Source of the DNA: Balanoglossus misakiensis
Taxonomy: Eukaryota > Hemichordata
DNA: 64,000 bases
Assembly: GCA_040954595.2 (NCBI GenBank)
Contig: CM082595.2
Coordinates: 124,001-188,000 of the forward strand
Direction of reading: 5' to 3'
Made by a program: the position numbers and the translations under genes. The notes beneath the pieces were generated by a model. It searched no databases and was not told where the DNA came from. It saw nothing but the letters and a program-made list of their open reading frames with translations. Below are positions 1 to 12,960 of the stretch, piece by piece; position 1 is the stretch's first letter; every line of letters begins with the position of its first letter.

Positions 1-3000
1 ATGAAATGTGTTTTTCCTACAAGTCAGAGAGAATCACTATTTGTTTCCTTTATGTTAACTGTTGTGCCTGTACTGGTTAGTGGGATAACGGCAACTGTGT
101 GTGGAAAAAAAGTTACCTTGTGTGCAGTTGTATTCGTCACTTTTGTCAAGGCAGTTAAAATGTAAGTCACATCTTTTAGAGCTGTCGATACACTGACCGC
201 TGTCACACTGGTATTTTCCAGGAGAACACTCAACTGCAATACAAATAGTATAATGATGATGATAAAAGACAAAACAGGACTCGTGATAATTTCTCAGATA
301 AATTCTCTGTAATTGATACTTTGTTCAAACAAAACAACATCTATAGCTACTCGCTAAACTGTGGCTCCGCTCCCGTCCTCATTCCCACCAAAGTTACTCA
401 TGATTCACCAAGCATTGGCATTGGAGGTTGATCAGACACTTCAACAATACAATAAGACAGTATGTATACTACGAATACATCTTATTCGGTGAGCCAAGCA
501 CTGCCTTAATGGGAACTTACCGTTAGTACAATTTTCTTCGTCTGTTAAGTCTGACAGCAAACCGTAAGCACAGTCATAAGAACCATCACACAGCTTTGAG
601 AACTCGACACAGATATGTGATATCGAACATTTCAACATACCGGGAGGACACTGGTCTGTTGTTGAAAAATGTAATACATGTACACATGCGTAAGTATATT
701 CAATTTGTCATGAGATAGCCAGTATTTAGCTATCTCAGTATTATGCGGGTAGACCTGAAAGTTGTAGTGAACAAAAATCATTCACAAAGTATTTCTAAAC
801 ATACTTACAGCTCTCACAGTCTTCTTCATCTGTCCCATTTTCACAATTTGGATAACCATTACATCTAATCATCATCGCCGTATCATTGTGGTCAAGATTA
901 TTGCAATACCAGTTTAATTCCTGTACTTGATCTGTGAAGTGTCAGACATAAATATGATTAACCAAATCCAAGTATGTATCTATCTATCTATCTACATAAT
1001 AAACTAGCATCTGCCTTTTCCCCCAGCACATCTGTGCACTGTGTCTGCATGTCTCCATATTGTATCTGCCTGCCTACATGTCTATCATTCTGTGTCAGTC
1101 TGCCTGCTTACCTGACTGACTGACTGCCAGTCTGTCTCATTTACTGTATTGAATCTCTTTGTCATTTGTATATTATATTGTCTGTTGATACTTATTTCAA
1201 AGACTGACCTCCATGACAGCTCATCTCATCTTTGCCATCCTTGCAATCCATTCTACCATCACATAGCTTGTCTTCAGGAACACACTGACCACTGTCACAC
1301 TTGAACTTCCCATACGGACATTTGAAATAATCTTGGAAATGGAAAAAAAATTATCTTTATATGGAATCTTCTCCCTATGGCAACGAGAAAGCAAAAATCT
1401 TCTCCCTATGGCAACGAGAAAGCATTTCAAATTTACATAAACATTTGAGGTTGTGCTACTTACAGGTATTACAGAACGACTCATCAATACCAAGCTGACA
1501 GTCTGTAATTCCATCACACATATTTGACGTGACCAGACAATCATCCTGTTCACTTCCTCCTCCGCAGAGTGTGTGATCATACCCACTTGGACAGGTCATA
1601 TAACTGGTTGGCGCTGATTAAAAGCAAAACAAATAATGATTAGCAGATATGCAACAACATTCTATATGGTGAAGAATATCTAGCAAGTACAGAATAAAAT
1701 GTAGTGTATTATTAATTGTTGCCTTGTGGGTGTATATTGTCAGGATATATAACTCCTGTTATATATATAAATCAGGAATATGACAATATTCTTAGTTTAA
1801 AGGAGCCGGCCCCACCTTAAAAACATTTTGTTATGTTCACAGAATGTTTTCAATGTTTAAGATGATTAGGTAGATTCGATACAAAATTAAGTAATCACCA
1901 TGAGCTTTTTTGTGGGTTATATTTTTCACAATCTTTCCATGATGCATGCCAAAATGATACAAACTTATCTGATGTCTGAAAGCAAACAATGCCTTTATTT
2001 CTGTAAATATGTAATACACTTACATCCACTACAGGCAAATCCATTAAATTCCGCATTATAAGAACAAAGACCACCTGCAATGTATAATGAGTATGATGAT
2101 TTGTTTAATAAAATAAAATGTGTATGTGTGGGGGGGGGTGTACAAACCACCAGGCAGTGGCCGCTTATCTTAGAATGACGGTTCCATGTATGTAATTAGA
2201 GTGGAAGATAGGTGTCCCTCTCTTCTTCTCCCCCTCTGTTTCTGTCTCTCTCTCTCTCTCTCTCTCTGAGACTCTCTCTCTCTCTCTCTGAGACTCTCAT
2301 CTCTCTATCTCTGAGACTCTCTCTCTCTAAACTCTCATCTCTCTCTTTCTCCTCTCTCTCCCTGTCTTCTCCCTCCCCTCTCTCTATCACCATCCCTCAC
2401 TCCCACCCACCCCCTCTCTCCCTCCATCCCTCCCCCTCCTCTCTCTCCCCCTCCCTCCCTCCCACCCCTCTCTCTCCCTTACTCCCTCAATCCCCCCCTC
2501 TCTCTCTTTCTCAATCGCTCTCCCTCCCTTGTCTTATATAGTTCTTACCTTTGTACGCTCTGCAGAATCCATCTCCCAATCCCATCTCATCCGACCCATC
2601 TGCACAGTCAATATGGTCATCACACAAGACATGGAGCGGTAAGCACTGCAAAGTTTCTTGGCACATGTATTCACCATAAACACACCTCCCTATATAACAT
2701 CATATATACATAGAAATTGTTACAGTTCCCCCTCAATCAAATAAAAAATGTTATAATATATTATTCAAAACATTGTGAATTTCTGAAGTTCAAAGTTTCT
2801 GAAGGGGCAGGGGACTCGACTATTCAAACGTGTGTGGGCGCTCGAACGCATCACTCGATCGACCAAGCATCAGCAGAGTGCACGTGTGCCCACATAAAAG
2901 TGATTCTTTTGTATATAAAATGCGGGTCTCAAATAACACGTTCCCATGGTACAAATTAAGTGTCTTATTTAGCAACAACCATCATACAACAATACCATAC

Positions 3001-4743
3001 TCACTTATGATGCAGTCTGCATCACCGAGTTCATCGCTGTTGTCACCACAATCATCTCTAAAATTGCATTTCAGTTCTGAAGGGAGACATTTGCCGTTTC
3101 TACATTTATACTGGTCAGGCAGACAGCGTCCTGTTAAGCAAAAACAATTGGCTCATTAGTTGATAGCAATTACGGACATGGGCCTATTTTATGTATTGTG
3201 GCATATTTTCTCTCGTCCTCCCTCAATTTTGATGTGACTATCATCCAATCAGTGTGACAATACATCCAAGACAGCATTCCCTCACCATATCTCTATACAG
3301 TATACTTTTGATATGCAGCCTATTTCATACTCGCCGACCAAACAATTGAAGTGTCAAGCCCCTGAAACTGATCCAATTCTGAGAGAGTTTCTGTGAACAT
3401 AATTGGTTTGTAAAAATAGAGGAAAGACTTCCCGGCACCAACTTGTGATGAAAGAAATTTGGTGTGTAACTGTAGGGGAAGAATAGTTTAGTTGGGCCTC
3501 AAGAGCGGCTAATGCGAGGGAATTTGTGAATTGTTTACTTATTTATAAACAACAATAATAGGATACCACTGTTGCAGTCTGTTTCATCAACACCGTTAGC
3601 GCAGTCCACGATACCATTACACCACATGTAGCGTTTGATGCAGACTTTGTTGTCATCATCACATGCTCGGTCGCCGGGCATACACGGACCTGAATACAAA
3701 AAAAAGGTTTATGCTATAAAACAGTCACAGTACTTTCACTTTGCAAATAAACGATATAAAAGACAAGAATGGTTGGGTTTTTACACATGGTAACACTATT
3801 GTTAGAAATCTAACATATCACCTGAAAACAACGGGAAATTGTTAAACGAAAGAAGTCCGCGCAATGGATCGACAATAATCTAGTCATATTTCAGTCCATG
3901 ATACGAGATGAACATGTCCGTGTTATATTTGCAAAGTAACAAGCGAGTTTCTGACTTCAACAACAAATATCAAAAGTGTACGCCGTAAGCGTTCAACGAT
4001 GATTGTAAGAATACACGGATCTGTAAATATTTCATATTCAAATAATGAACGTGGCGCGAATATTGATTGACCTCAAACAATGACAATGATTCTATTTTTG
4101 TTTCAACACAGCACCCGATCGGAACATTATATGCAAAATGATCCTTTGCCTTGAAATTATTATACTCTTATAATTTCACGACAAAGCCTATAATTGATGC
4201 GAGTAATTTTACGTGATGTTGCTCTGATTAAAATTTGTATTGCTACCAATATAAAACATAATATGTAAACTACCGGTATATGAACTCTGTTTTCTTAACT
4301 AGGAATTCTAAAAAATGTTTGCTGGTAATTAACTGGACTATACACATACATGTGTCCAATAAAAGTGATAGAAGGATGATGTACGAACCAAGGTAAGTAA
4401 ACGAGAAATATGGTTCATTGACAGCAGCCAGGTCCGAGTAAGAACTGTTCCTGATTTCTGACAGTCTCAGCTTGTTGGAATTGCAGACTGTGACGGCCGG
4501 AAAGAGCACAGAATCTCCCGTGATGACATCCATCTTGATGGCGACGTCGTATTGCAGGAACTTGGTGACCAGGGTTCCGACGTGAACACTATAACCAATG
4601 AAGGAGCCGAGTACGATGACAGTCCACATGTAACGACGAAAGCGAGTTTTGGACGCGGCGATGCGGGCGACGCCATGTGAGGTTGTTCGGGCGGCAAAGC
4701 TCTTGGCCAGGTCCTGCAGTCTGGGCTTGGTGTTTGGTTTCAT
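1..4743 (-). CDS. DEG/ENaC (ASC-family) channel with tandem LDLa domains after TM1 (5' part; gene runs off left edge)
   Basis: The start ATG is at 4743. Exon 1 (4389-4743) encodes a cytosolic N-terminus with the DEG/ENaC His-Gly gating motif (H23-G24), TM1 at about residues 38-60, and the post-TM1 signature [13 protein letters not shown] (81-93). Nine phase 1-1 exons follow: 3567-3689, 3005-3130, 2549-2689, 2024-2074, 1464-1613, 1209-1331, 809-931, 521-655, 117-233. Eight look like LDL-receptor class A modules with Cys spacing and a C-terminal acidic Ca-binding pattern (for example GVDETDC, DSDEL-type). The 51-nt exon 2024-2074 has only two Cys. All join in frame. The exon 1 donor is GTTCGT, weaker than the others. 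The Cys-rich ASC ectodomain and TM2 are not in the window. A possible further acceptor lies near position 17. Family knowledge: these are trimeric cation channels gated by protons, peptides or force. LDLa modules usually bind ligands or Ca2+, so a ligand-sensing insert in the ectodomain is inferred. Confidence 0.85.
1365..1424. repeat. Perfect 29-bp tandem duplication (period 31)
   Basis: The segment 1365-1393 recurs exactly at 1396-1424, inside the intron between two LDLa exons of the channel gene. It includes CTCCCTATGGCAACGAG. It looks like a recent slippage or duplication event with no coding effect. Confidence 0.9.
2215..2535. repeat. CT-rich low-complexity tract
   Basis: About 320 bp of almost pure pyrimidine on the + strand, made of (CT)n runs broken by CCCT and TCTC variants. 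It lies in the channel-gene intron just after the LDLa exon at 2549-2689. Open frames across it on both strands are repeats of Ser/Leu or Arg/Glu and are not genes. Confidence 0.95.
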
Positions 4744-5910
4744 AATTGGTCGCTCAGGATTTTAAGCAATATTCCACATCAAGCATAAATTTGCGATGAT
4801 TTGTCAGTATTTCATTACCGGATAACGGCCCGAGCTTTTATCGAATGACGATCGACTAATAATTGCTCTACTAACGTCAATTGATTGCTCGTTACATCTA
4901 ACTTGTAAACACGGTTCCTTCACATCCGTCAACTATGACGTAGACCTATATTGTCTATTTAAATCTAAATAACATACTCTAAAAATAAAAATAAAACGAC
5001 CAGTACATTTACCCCAATCCTGCTTCTATTCACAACAATCGCACTGGTGTCATGTCCCTGGAATCAATCGATGTTCAAAGGTGGTTGGAGGATCGTTAGC
5101 TCAGCTCATTTACAACATATGTGAATCCAGTGCGTATTATTCTATCTTATCTATCTGATTTCATTAAAGAAATTAATTAGAAACCCATCTATCATAAGGG
5201 TATAACTAATAGCAATATACAGTATGCTATTCTGCGAGCTGTCAAGAAAATTGATTATCGCGGTTTACAACAGAGAAATTGGGTCTAGTTTCCGTTTAAA
5301 CATAAACAGATCTAAACTAAATGTATCGAACCAATTCGTATGTATAAAACTTGAAACGTGAAAACTGTGCTAAAACCCCGACTGTCACTATCTAAATTTT
5401 AACAAGTTTACGAACTTCCAACCGGAATGAACAACAACGCGTCTAATTCTGCATCTACAATGGTATCTTCCATGTGTCATATATTTCTTTTTTCTTGTAT
5501 AAAAAGCCCGTAGACTCGATTGTGAATGCACCGAAGGGACATAGGTTTAATTATAAATGACCTCTGATAATTACAGTTAGAAACTAATAGCTTCTTTTAA
5601 ATCATAAACCATCTGCTCATTCAGTGAGAACTAATATTAAAAAGCAATTTAGAACACTGAATCAATTATAGTCAACACTAATAATCATGTGCATCATGCA
5701 TATCATACGGTAAATGTGGACCTTGTTCTATAGAACTGGCACGTTTGGATCACTGATAGCTTGATTTCTTTTTTGATTTTAAAATGCGTTGACAAAAGTT
5801 CTGCCAGTTTATATTAGCATGTAGATAATTGCAATCAATCATGTTCTGTCAAGTACCGTGAAACCATTAACCTTCCTTTCAAGGCTGTGCGTATAAACAT
5901 ATGTACACGT

Positions 5911-5964
5911 ACATCATCATCATCACCTGGGTGTTACCATCATCATCATCATCATCATCATCAA
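5911..5964. repeat. (ATC)n microsatellite
   Basis: Two ATC/CAT runs separated by about 14 bp (ACCTGGGTGTTACC); the second has about nine units. Intergenic. Confidence 0.95.
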
Positions 5965-6210
5965 CAACTACAAGATTCCTCTTTTCACTGTAGTACACGA
6001 ACCGCACGTACGTAAGCTGGATTATTGTCGGAAAAGAAATGACAAACGTTATAACGCGATCCCTCGTCCGGCATTTCGATCAGATATCCTATTTTCAAGT
6101 TGTTGCAAAGTTACCTGGTGATAAAACGTGCAAATAAACCCTTCTCGGCTTGTTTTAGTTGTAACAAGCACAAAATACGCACAGTTGTGGCATAAAATAC
6201 TGTGATTTTC

Positions 6211-6765
6211 TAATTATGCAATAACCCCCGCCACAGGCGGGTATACACGAGATTTTGGTACATTTCGAGACATATAGCACGAGCCGTTAGGCGAGTGCTA
6301 TATGGAGCGAATTGTACCCAAATCGAGTGTATACCCGACTGAGGCGGGGGTTATTGCTATTATATTATATCAACAGTTGTTTTTGTGGCAAATCAGTGTC
6401 ATTTTCTTACCGAAACGGCGTCAGGAAGAGAAATTACGATTGTGAACCAACATGGCGACGGTGAATGTAAACACGTGCGGCCCGGGATCGAGCATTAAAC
6501 ATAAAGCAGACGCCAAAAAGTGACAAAAGTGCAAAATATTCAGAGCAGAGCAGTTCCAAAATAAAACATCCGTAAAATTCAAGTGTTTTTATGTTATTCA
6601 TTTGGTTTAATCCCGCGCGACTGTGGTATAACCGCACATTTTCCCTGCTGCATGCTAGTTCAGGGGCCCGTTTTACCACTGCCAGCAGTGGTAAAACAGT
6701 ATTTTACCATAGCTCTCGTCCAATCAGAATCGCGGACGGTAGCATGATATAATATAATTATGCAA
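6211..6765. mobile_element. Palindromic foldback / MITE-like element flanked by an 11-bp direct repeat
   Basis: The 11-mer TAATTATGCAA occurs at 6211-6221 and again at 6755-6765. Inside the left end is a long imperfect hairpin (6219-6357) whose outer 15 bases are a perfect inverted pair: GCAATAACCCCCGCC against GGCGGGGGTTATTGC. Its arms of about 65 bp match at roughly 85% by eye around a short loop near GTTA. A second inverted pair joins 6353-6374 to 6742-6765 (TATTATATTATATCA-type ends). A perfect 13-bp hairpin (6670-6682 / 6685-6697, GTTTTACCACTGC) lies near the right end. No transposase is visible, so it would be non-autonomous. Exact boundaries are uncertain because two inverted structures overlap. 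Confidence 0.6.
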
Positions 6766-6975
6766 CATACTACGGTGAAAAGAACATGTGGTATTTTTTG
6801 ACCTGTCTAAGGACAGCAGTCTGCGTGTATCAATTTTACAATAAGATAGGCGGTCCGAAAACAATGGCGGCCTACGTGTGTTACTCAACGTGATATGCGT
6901 GATGGTGGTGTACTCGGCGGACGATCGGTAGATATTTGTCGCTTCTTATTTTTTTAAAAGAGCAGAGTCATTGTT

Positions 6976-9261
6976 ATGGAGCGTCTCCTGCAGACTGCGA
7001 AGTTGGCCGTTGCGTGTAACCGGTTAGCACTGACGAGGACGGGACCCGCTGTCCGATGTGGTGTGGGTTTCATTCGCCAGGGAAACGGCATTTCACAATG
7101 CAGTGTAAAGGTATGAAGCACTGAGCACAACAATGGCTAGAGATATCTTTCCGTAGAATATGTACGTATTTGTGGCGTTGATTATGTTTATACGTGAATG
7201 GATTTCAAGTGGTCAAGGACCTTTCGTGCTTCAAGCAAAGGCAATGTTCCAGTTTGCTTTTCAGCCAACATGTACAGTACAAAGCAATGTCACAAACAAT
7301 ATATAATTTACATGTAGAAAAAATTTTCAAATTATCAAGTTTTACCAAAAATATCTCAAAAAAGAATCTCAAATTTCTATACAGGTCTTACCAGTGTCAG
7401 TACTAGCCGTGTGCAGAAGACAATTTCCAGCCACACCATTGATGCTAAGTCGATATTTTTCTGTGGAAGAAACACCTAGGGCTGAAAAGGAGGATAAAAA
7501 GGAATCCAGTGTAAGTATGATGCATAGAATAGAGTGACCACTGGTGCGTGTACAGAAAGGACCAGAATTAATTTTCTATCTTGGTCAGCTCTAGGCTGAC
7601 CTCAAGGCCAGTCTGAGGAAACTTATTTACCACCTCATTGTGATACCTCATATGTATACACACATAAATCACAGCTCATGCTACAAGCAAATGGAGATAA
7701 CTAGCCCAGCCTCAGTTATAATTGTTTGAAGAAAATAGTTTGCTGAGCACAGAAAGTACACTAGCATAGTGTAACTGTAAATACTGGCCTATGAGCTCAC
7801 CCTAATACAGGCCCACATTTTACCTTTGTGAAAATGGGCTTGACAAATCAGTGGTGGAAGGGATAATCTAATGGAGGATGTGTACACTTGATAATTTTGT
7901 AGTTCAAGTATGTGTACTGAACATTTTTTTTCAGCCTGTAACGTGGAAGTCATTACTCATAACTGTTGCATTTGGTACTGTGCTTTTAGTGGGAATGAAA
8001 TATGTGAAGCAAGAAAAAGAAATAGGTATGTAGAGAAATTGAGTGGAAGTAATTGTATGTTGCTCGTCTTTCACTATTTTTCACTGGACGTCAAGTAAGT
8101 TTGTGTCATTCTTAAGTGAGTATACTTACAGAAGTGATTTGGATGTTTCAAGACACATTAGGGAGTACTACTGTCCATGGGCAAATGTACAAATATTCTA
8201 TAAATCACCGTGGCCAGTGATTGGCTTTGAATATGACAATTTTGCCAATTTTGTCTTTTTCTCTCCAAAAGCGGCTGAAAGAGAGAGGACAAAAACTCTA
8301 GGAAAAGCTGCCATTGGCGGACCCTTTGAACTGATTGACCATGATGGCAAACCATGTTCGAATAAAGATTTCCTGGACAAGTGGCTCCTCATGTACTTTG
8401 GCTTCACTCATTGTCCAGACATCTGTCCTGATGAATTGGAGAAGATGTGTGAAGTTGTAGACAGTATAAGTAGGTGTCCATCAAACCATTTCACCTCCGA
8501 TATTCTGTATGGTCTAATCCTGCTATTGTAAACTGTAGGTTTTGGTCAAAGTTAGTTTGCTGGTGAAAAAAATTTCACCTCTGATATTCAGTATGAACCT
8601 GATATATTGTGTTTTATTCCAGATGGGATCAAGACCATATCAGATCTCACTCCATTGTTTATAAGTATAGATCCAGAGAGAGATTCTCCCAAGGTAATGA
8701 AAGATTATGTCAAAGGTAAGATGGAGACACCAAAGATAAAAATGTAGGTGTTAATTGCTCAGGGTATTGCTTTGAATTTTTTCCAAAGTGCATTACTACT
8801 TCTCTATAAAGTTGTTCTGTCTACAATTTTGTTCCAGAATTTCACCCAAAGTTGTTGGGTTTAACGGGTAACAAGCAACAAGTAGAGCAAGCAGCTAGGG
8901 CGTTCAGAGTGTATTACAGTGCTGGACCCAGAGATGAAGATGATGATTATATTGTAAGTCAAGAGTCATGATAATGTGTTACTTGCAAGTAGAAGCACCA
9001 TTTGCCATTTCTGACACATGAAATCATAAAATCAATGTCTCTAACCATTTCAAGATTGCAAAATGTGTCCCCCCAAAACAGGCAACCATAAAATGCATCT
9101 GATAACTACTGTTTTTGTTTTGCTTGCAGGTTGATCACACAATAATAATGTATCTTCTCAATCCAGAAGGACAATTTGTGGATTACTATGGACAGAATAA
9201 AAATAGGGATGAAATCGCCAGCAGTATTGCTAGTCACATGAGGAAATATAGGCATTTGTAG
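6976..9261 (+). CDS. SCO1: SCO1/SCO2-type copper chaperone for cytochrome c oxidase
   Basis: Seven exons join in phase: 6976-7110, 7385-7510, 7935-8025, 8272-8469, 8623-8715, 8838-8953, 9130-9261. They give 296 aa, close to human SCO1. The Arg-rich, acid-poor N-terminus (residues 1-70) looks like a mitochondrial targeting sequence. One TM helix lies at about 93-112 ([19 protein letters not shown]). The thioredoxin-like domain carries the copper site C165-x3-C169 ([11 protein letters not shown]) and the conserved His256 ([12 protein letters not shown]). [11 protein letters not shown]-type family sequence is present as [11 protein letters not shown]. Known role: inner-membrane protein that delivers copper to the CuA site of COX2 and acts as a thiol reductase. 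The deuterostome split into SCO1 and SCO2 is vertebrate, so SCO1/2 is the safest name. AATAAA follows at 9574. Confidence 0.96.
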
Positions 9262-9573
9262 TTGTACAAACCATTTTGAATTTTATAAATCAGGAAAGAT
9301 TGAAGACACTTTGATGGCGTCATTTCAGTTCTGTGGACTGCTGAGGTGGAGTGCAATTGGTTCAGCTGAGTTTTACACTTTGTACTTTGATCCCCTTGTG
9401 ACCTATGATGTCGTTTGGATGTTTTCTTCCAAGCGTGAGAGGGTTAAGGATCTCATCTTGGTGGGCAATTACTTGAGATTGCATTGTATTGTCATGTTTT
9501 CTGACATGTCAAGTATTGTACAACCCGCCACCCAGCCATGGGGGTGTACTTCACCTGTTTGCACTGGACTTGA

Positions 9574-9579
9574 AATAAA
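9574..9579 (+). promoter_or_regulatory. Poly(A) signal of SCO1
   Basis: AATAAA lies 313 bp after the SCO1 stop, so the 3'UTR would be about 330 nt. Confidence 0.65.
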
Positions 9580-9599
9580 GCCATAATCAAAGATCAGTT

Positions 9600-12500
9600 C
9601 TTGTCATTGTTGTTATTAATGGTGACATATGACGCTATGTTGGCCATTCTCGTTCTGCGTATCAACTATGGTTTCTTGCTTGTCAACAAAGCTTGAATGG
9701 CAAACAACCTTTCATCATCAAAAATGAATTCTAATCATGCAAATGTGCTTACTGAGGGGCAAGTATCAGCTAGTTATCAATTGCTGATGGGAACATATAA
9801 ATAAATTATGTAACAGGGTTATAGAAAAACAAATGGTGTTCAATATCTTGCCTGTAGGGGGCATCAACAATAGGACGCTTGTACCAATGTCTGGTGTTAG
9901 ACTGGAATCTTCACTGGCAACATTTGAAATGATACAACAAGCAGTTTAAATACTGTGTGGGCGCATGCAGATGGCATGCAACCCAGTGTCAGTATCTGTG
10001 CCTTGATTTTGCTCTAACCTCATTGGAAAAAAAAAGGAAAGAAACAACAGTTAGCTTTGTAGAGGGCAGCCAGCACAATTACATGTACCAGTATGCAAAA
10101 CAAATGGTGTTGAACTTGTAATTGGATCTTGGCCACCAGAAATGAGGAATGTCTGTCTGTGGGCCATATTCAATTCAGAAAACACATAAGCAAATGTGTT
10201 AATTTTTTCCTGGATATAGCTTTATTACCACTGGATCTCAAAACATTCCATTTAATTACAATATACATTATACTTTTATTAATTGACATCCCACAGGTAC
10301 AATGTACTAAACTTTATTTTACAACATGTAAACGAAAAATGAGATCAAAATCAGATTACTAAAAACAACATATATTCATGTAGTCTTTTCCTGCAGACCA
10401 GCATGAATGAAACAAATAGCGAAAATAATGTTTACAGAATTGAATTTACCTTGGTAAAGTTATTCCAGTGTCTTGTTTCTACATATGAAACGTGTTCACC
10501 TTTTTATAAACCTGCTGATTTTGGAAAGAAAACAAAACTGTTAGAAAGTTCGGTAACAATTTCTTTGAGCAATCTAAAAGATTTTGTTTCCCGTAATTGG
10601 AATGCTGAAGTGACACAGTTGTCCAATACGAATCATGATACAGCAATGTCTACAAGTGATACATTGTTGCATTTGTTTCATATCATTGATGAAAAGCCAC
10701 TGTAAACCAACTGCATGTCTTTGTGTGACTGTATCACTTCACACCATCACAGATTAAGCTGAATCACTCAGTGACATCAAATTGCCCTTTGAAAATCTTC
10801 TACAATTATGAAATAAATTTACACCAAAAGACAAAACTGTAGCCAAACAATGCCTACTTGAAAGCAACACACAAATATTGACACTACAAAACAAAGCCTA
10901 CAACCCAGGTCACAAATATATCGCTTCACCAAATAAATAAAAAACGCCATTTGCTGCTTGTAAAAATATATTAAAAAAAAAACATTACAAATGCAAGACA
11001 AAATCTCAAAATATCCCAAACAAAAAATGTTGCAACTTCATGGCAATTGAGAAGTGTGCGGAAAAAGTTTACGAAAACATTTTGGTTCCCTCAATTGTAC
11101 ACATTTATTTTGATGTGTAGAAATGACAAGACTCATACATCCTACAATTACAACAGTTTGAAACCAAATTCCATCTGTTGAAGACCTGGAGAAATCTCAA
11201 AATATCTGAATCGGGTTAATAATGCCAGACAGTTATCACTGATTAGGCGTACACATTTTAAAATTGTCACATGAAATTTCATGATAGAATTAAAGTCTTT
11301 TCTAAGTTTTGTTGAAACACTGGCTTGTCTTTGATGCATTTAATGCATGAAAAATATTTGTAACAATTAATTTATATGTAGTGACAGATTTCATTTAAAT
11401 CAATGCCCACAATAGATGATTTCAATACATAAACAAGATGTTATAAATAAGAATTGATTCAAATTAGTGTTTAATCTCAGCTACATCTTTGCCAGAAGGA
11501 AATAATATGACTAGCTGTGTCTATCTGTGGACGATTCAAATGTACATTATAATTAACATAAAAACTTTGAAACCTGCCTCCTCCACAAGTAATACCAAAT
11601 GCTCAAAATTACATGAAGGTATGATCCTCTTCATTTTGGATGAAGTATATAATAAACTGATATTGTAAATGATGAATAATTATGCTTATCAAGTTCTACA
11701 CATTTTAAAGCAGGCAAATCTATAGCCAAAATAATGCCTGAAGCTATTATCTTTCAGCTTTTCTTTTAACATCCCAATAATATGCAAACATCTTCATCTG
11801 CATAACCTTTTTTCAAGGTCAATGAAAATTGTTCTGTTGATTTTTGTTTCAGTCATCACTAAGAATATGTAATCTGACGTATTTCACAAGATTGCACTCA
11901 AAATTCCCAATACAATTTCTAGACAAATTTTGGGAAAGAAAGTTGGAATACTGGCATTATTTGTCATGGTTAATACTAATGATGTGAACCATGAAAAATT
12001 TACAAAAGTGTCCAAAGATTCCTACAGCTATTATAATGGCATGTGTGGATAAAATGGTGACATGGCAGCTTAGTTACTTCTTGAAATGAAAATTCATTTT
12101 GCTTGAAAACAATTGTATTCTACAGAAAGGTGGTGTACAATGAACCGGTCTATTATAGACACCTTCATTAACAGACAAAATTGTGCTTAATAGTTGTGTT
12201 CGCAATAGACAGGTATCACTGTATTCAAATCATAGTTTTTGTCTTGAAAAATCTGTCCATAGAAAGGTGTCCTTAATGACAGGTTTCACTGTACATTGAG
12301 ATATATACCACACACATTTGAAGTAAGCAGGGTTGAGAACCTGTGCACATGACTCAAGTTGAAAGGCTTTCATAATTGTTTGCACTGTTGCACAGTAATT
12401 TCTTCATCTAGAAATTATTACAAACATGACTATTTACATTATATTACAGTAAGAACTACCACAAAGAGGTGGTTTGGACTCTGTCAAGTTGAAATAAAAT

Positions 12501-12850
12501 ATTTCGCACATGCTTGAACTATTCTTGAGTTTCAACATTGAGAATCATCTCGAGTACTTCAGCCAATGCTGCAGTTTTCAACTCTAGGGGGCAGCAGCCA
12601 TCATACTTCCATTGCCGTTTACTGATGTGCCGTTGGTTTTTGCCATTGCCTTCTCATCTGTCACATCCATGGCTGTGTCATCGGAGACCTGTAAATAAAC
12701 CGGGTGAATGCGTTACTAGACATGAAATACTGGACATCGAGTATTGGTCCTTTTAAATAACCCTACTGTCGGTATACACAAACCTGTCATCAACATCCGA
12801 TTGTAACTGCATATTAAATGTAAACAGGTTAATTAATAAACAGGTGCCCA
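9600..12850. other. Intergenic region between the convergent 3' ends of SCO1 and MTHFR
   Basis: No convincing gene. A 100-codon frame at 10403-10705 (+) follows an acceptor-like TTTTCCTGCAG but has no recognisable domain or neighbouring exon. Two copies of GACAGGT(A/T)TCACTGTA at 12208-12223 and 12278-12293 suggest a decayed interspersed repeat. The rest is AT-rich sequence without visible structure. Confidence 0.6.
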
Positions 12851-12856
12851 TTTATT
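12851..12856 (-). promoter_or_regulatory. Poly(A) signal of MTHFR
   Basis: AATAAA on the minus strand (TTTATT on plus), 105 bp past the MTHFR stop. Confidence 0.6.
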
Positions 12857-12960
12857 CAGCCTATTGTGGTATGCTCACATGTTCTACAATAATCACAAAT
12901 TCAAAATGGCATCATCTGTCAAGCTAAGTGTAAAGAGTATAGATTGAATTATTCCATTGT

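Larger units (their letters stand above)
4744..6975. other. Intergenic region between divergent channel and SCO1 genes
   Basis: 2.2 kb separate the channel start (minus) from the SCO1 start (plus), so it must hold both promoters. I see no convincing exon. It contains an ATC trinucleotide microsatellite (5911-5964) and the palindromic element at 6211-6765. The 81-codon frame at 6434-6679 lies inside that element and has no recognisable motif. The last 250 bp before SCO1 hold several CpGs and no clear TATA box. Confidence 0.7.

Noticed and set aside
1-17. A tenth LDLa or other exon at the left edge
   Set aside because: An acceptor-like AG and a few in-frame codons are visible, but too little sequence remains to show a domain.
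2196-2541. Ser/Leu-rich and Arg/Glu-rich frames
   Set aside because: They are translations of the CT-rich low-complexity tract in an intron.
6434-6679. 81-codon frame as a possible transposon protein
   Set aside because: It lies inside the foldback element but has no transposase or other motif and overlaps its internal hairpin.
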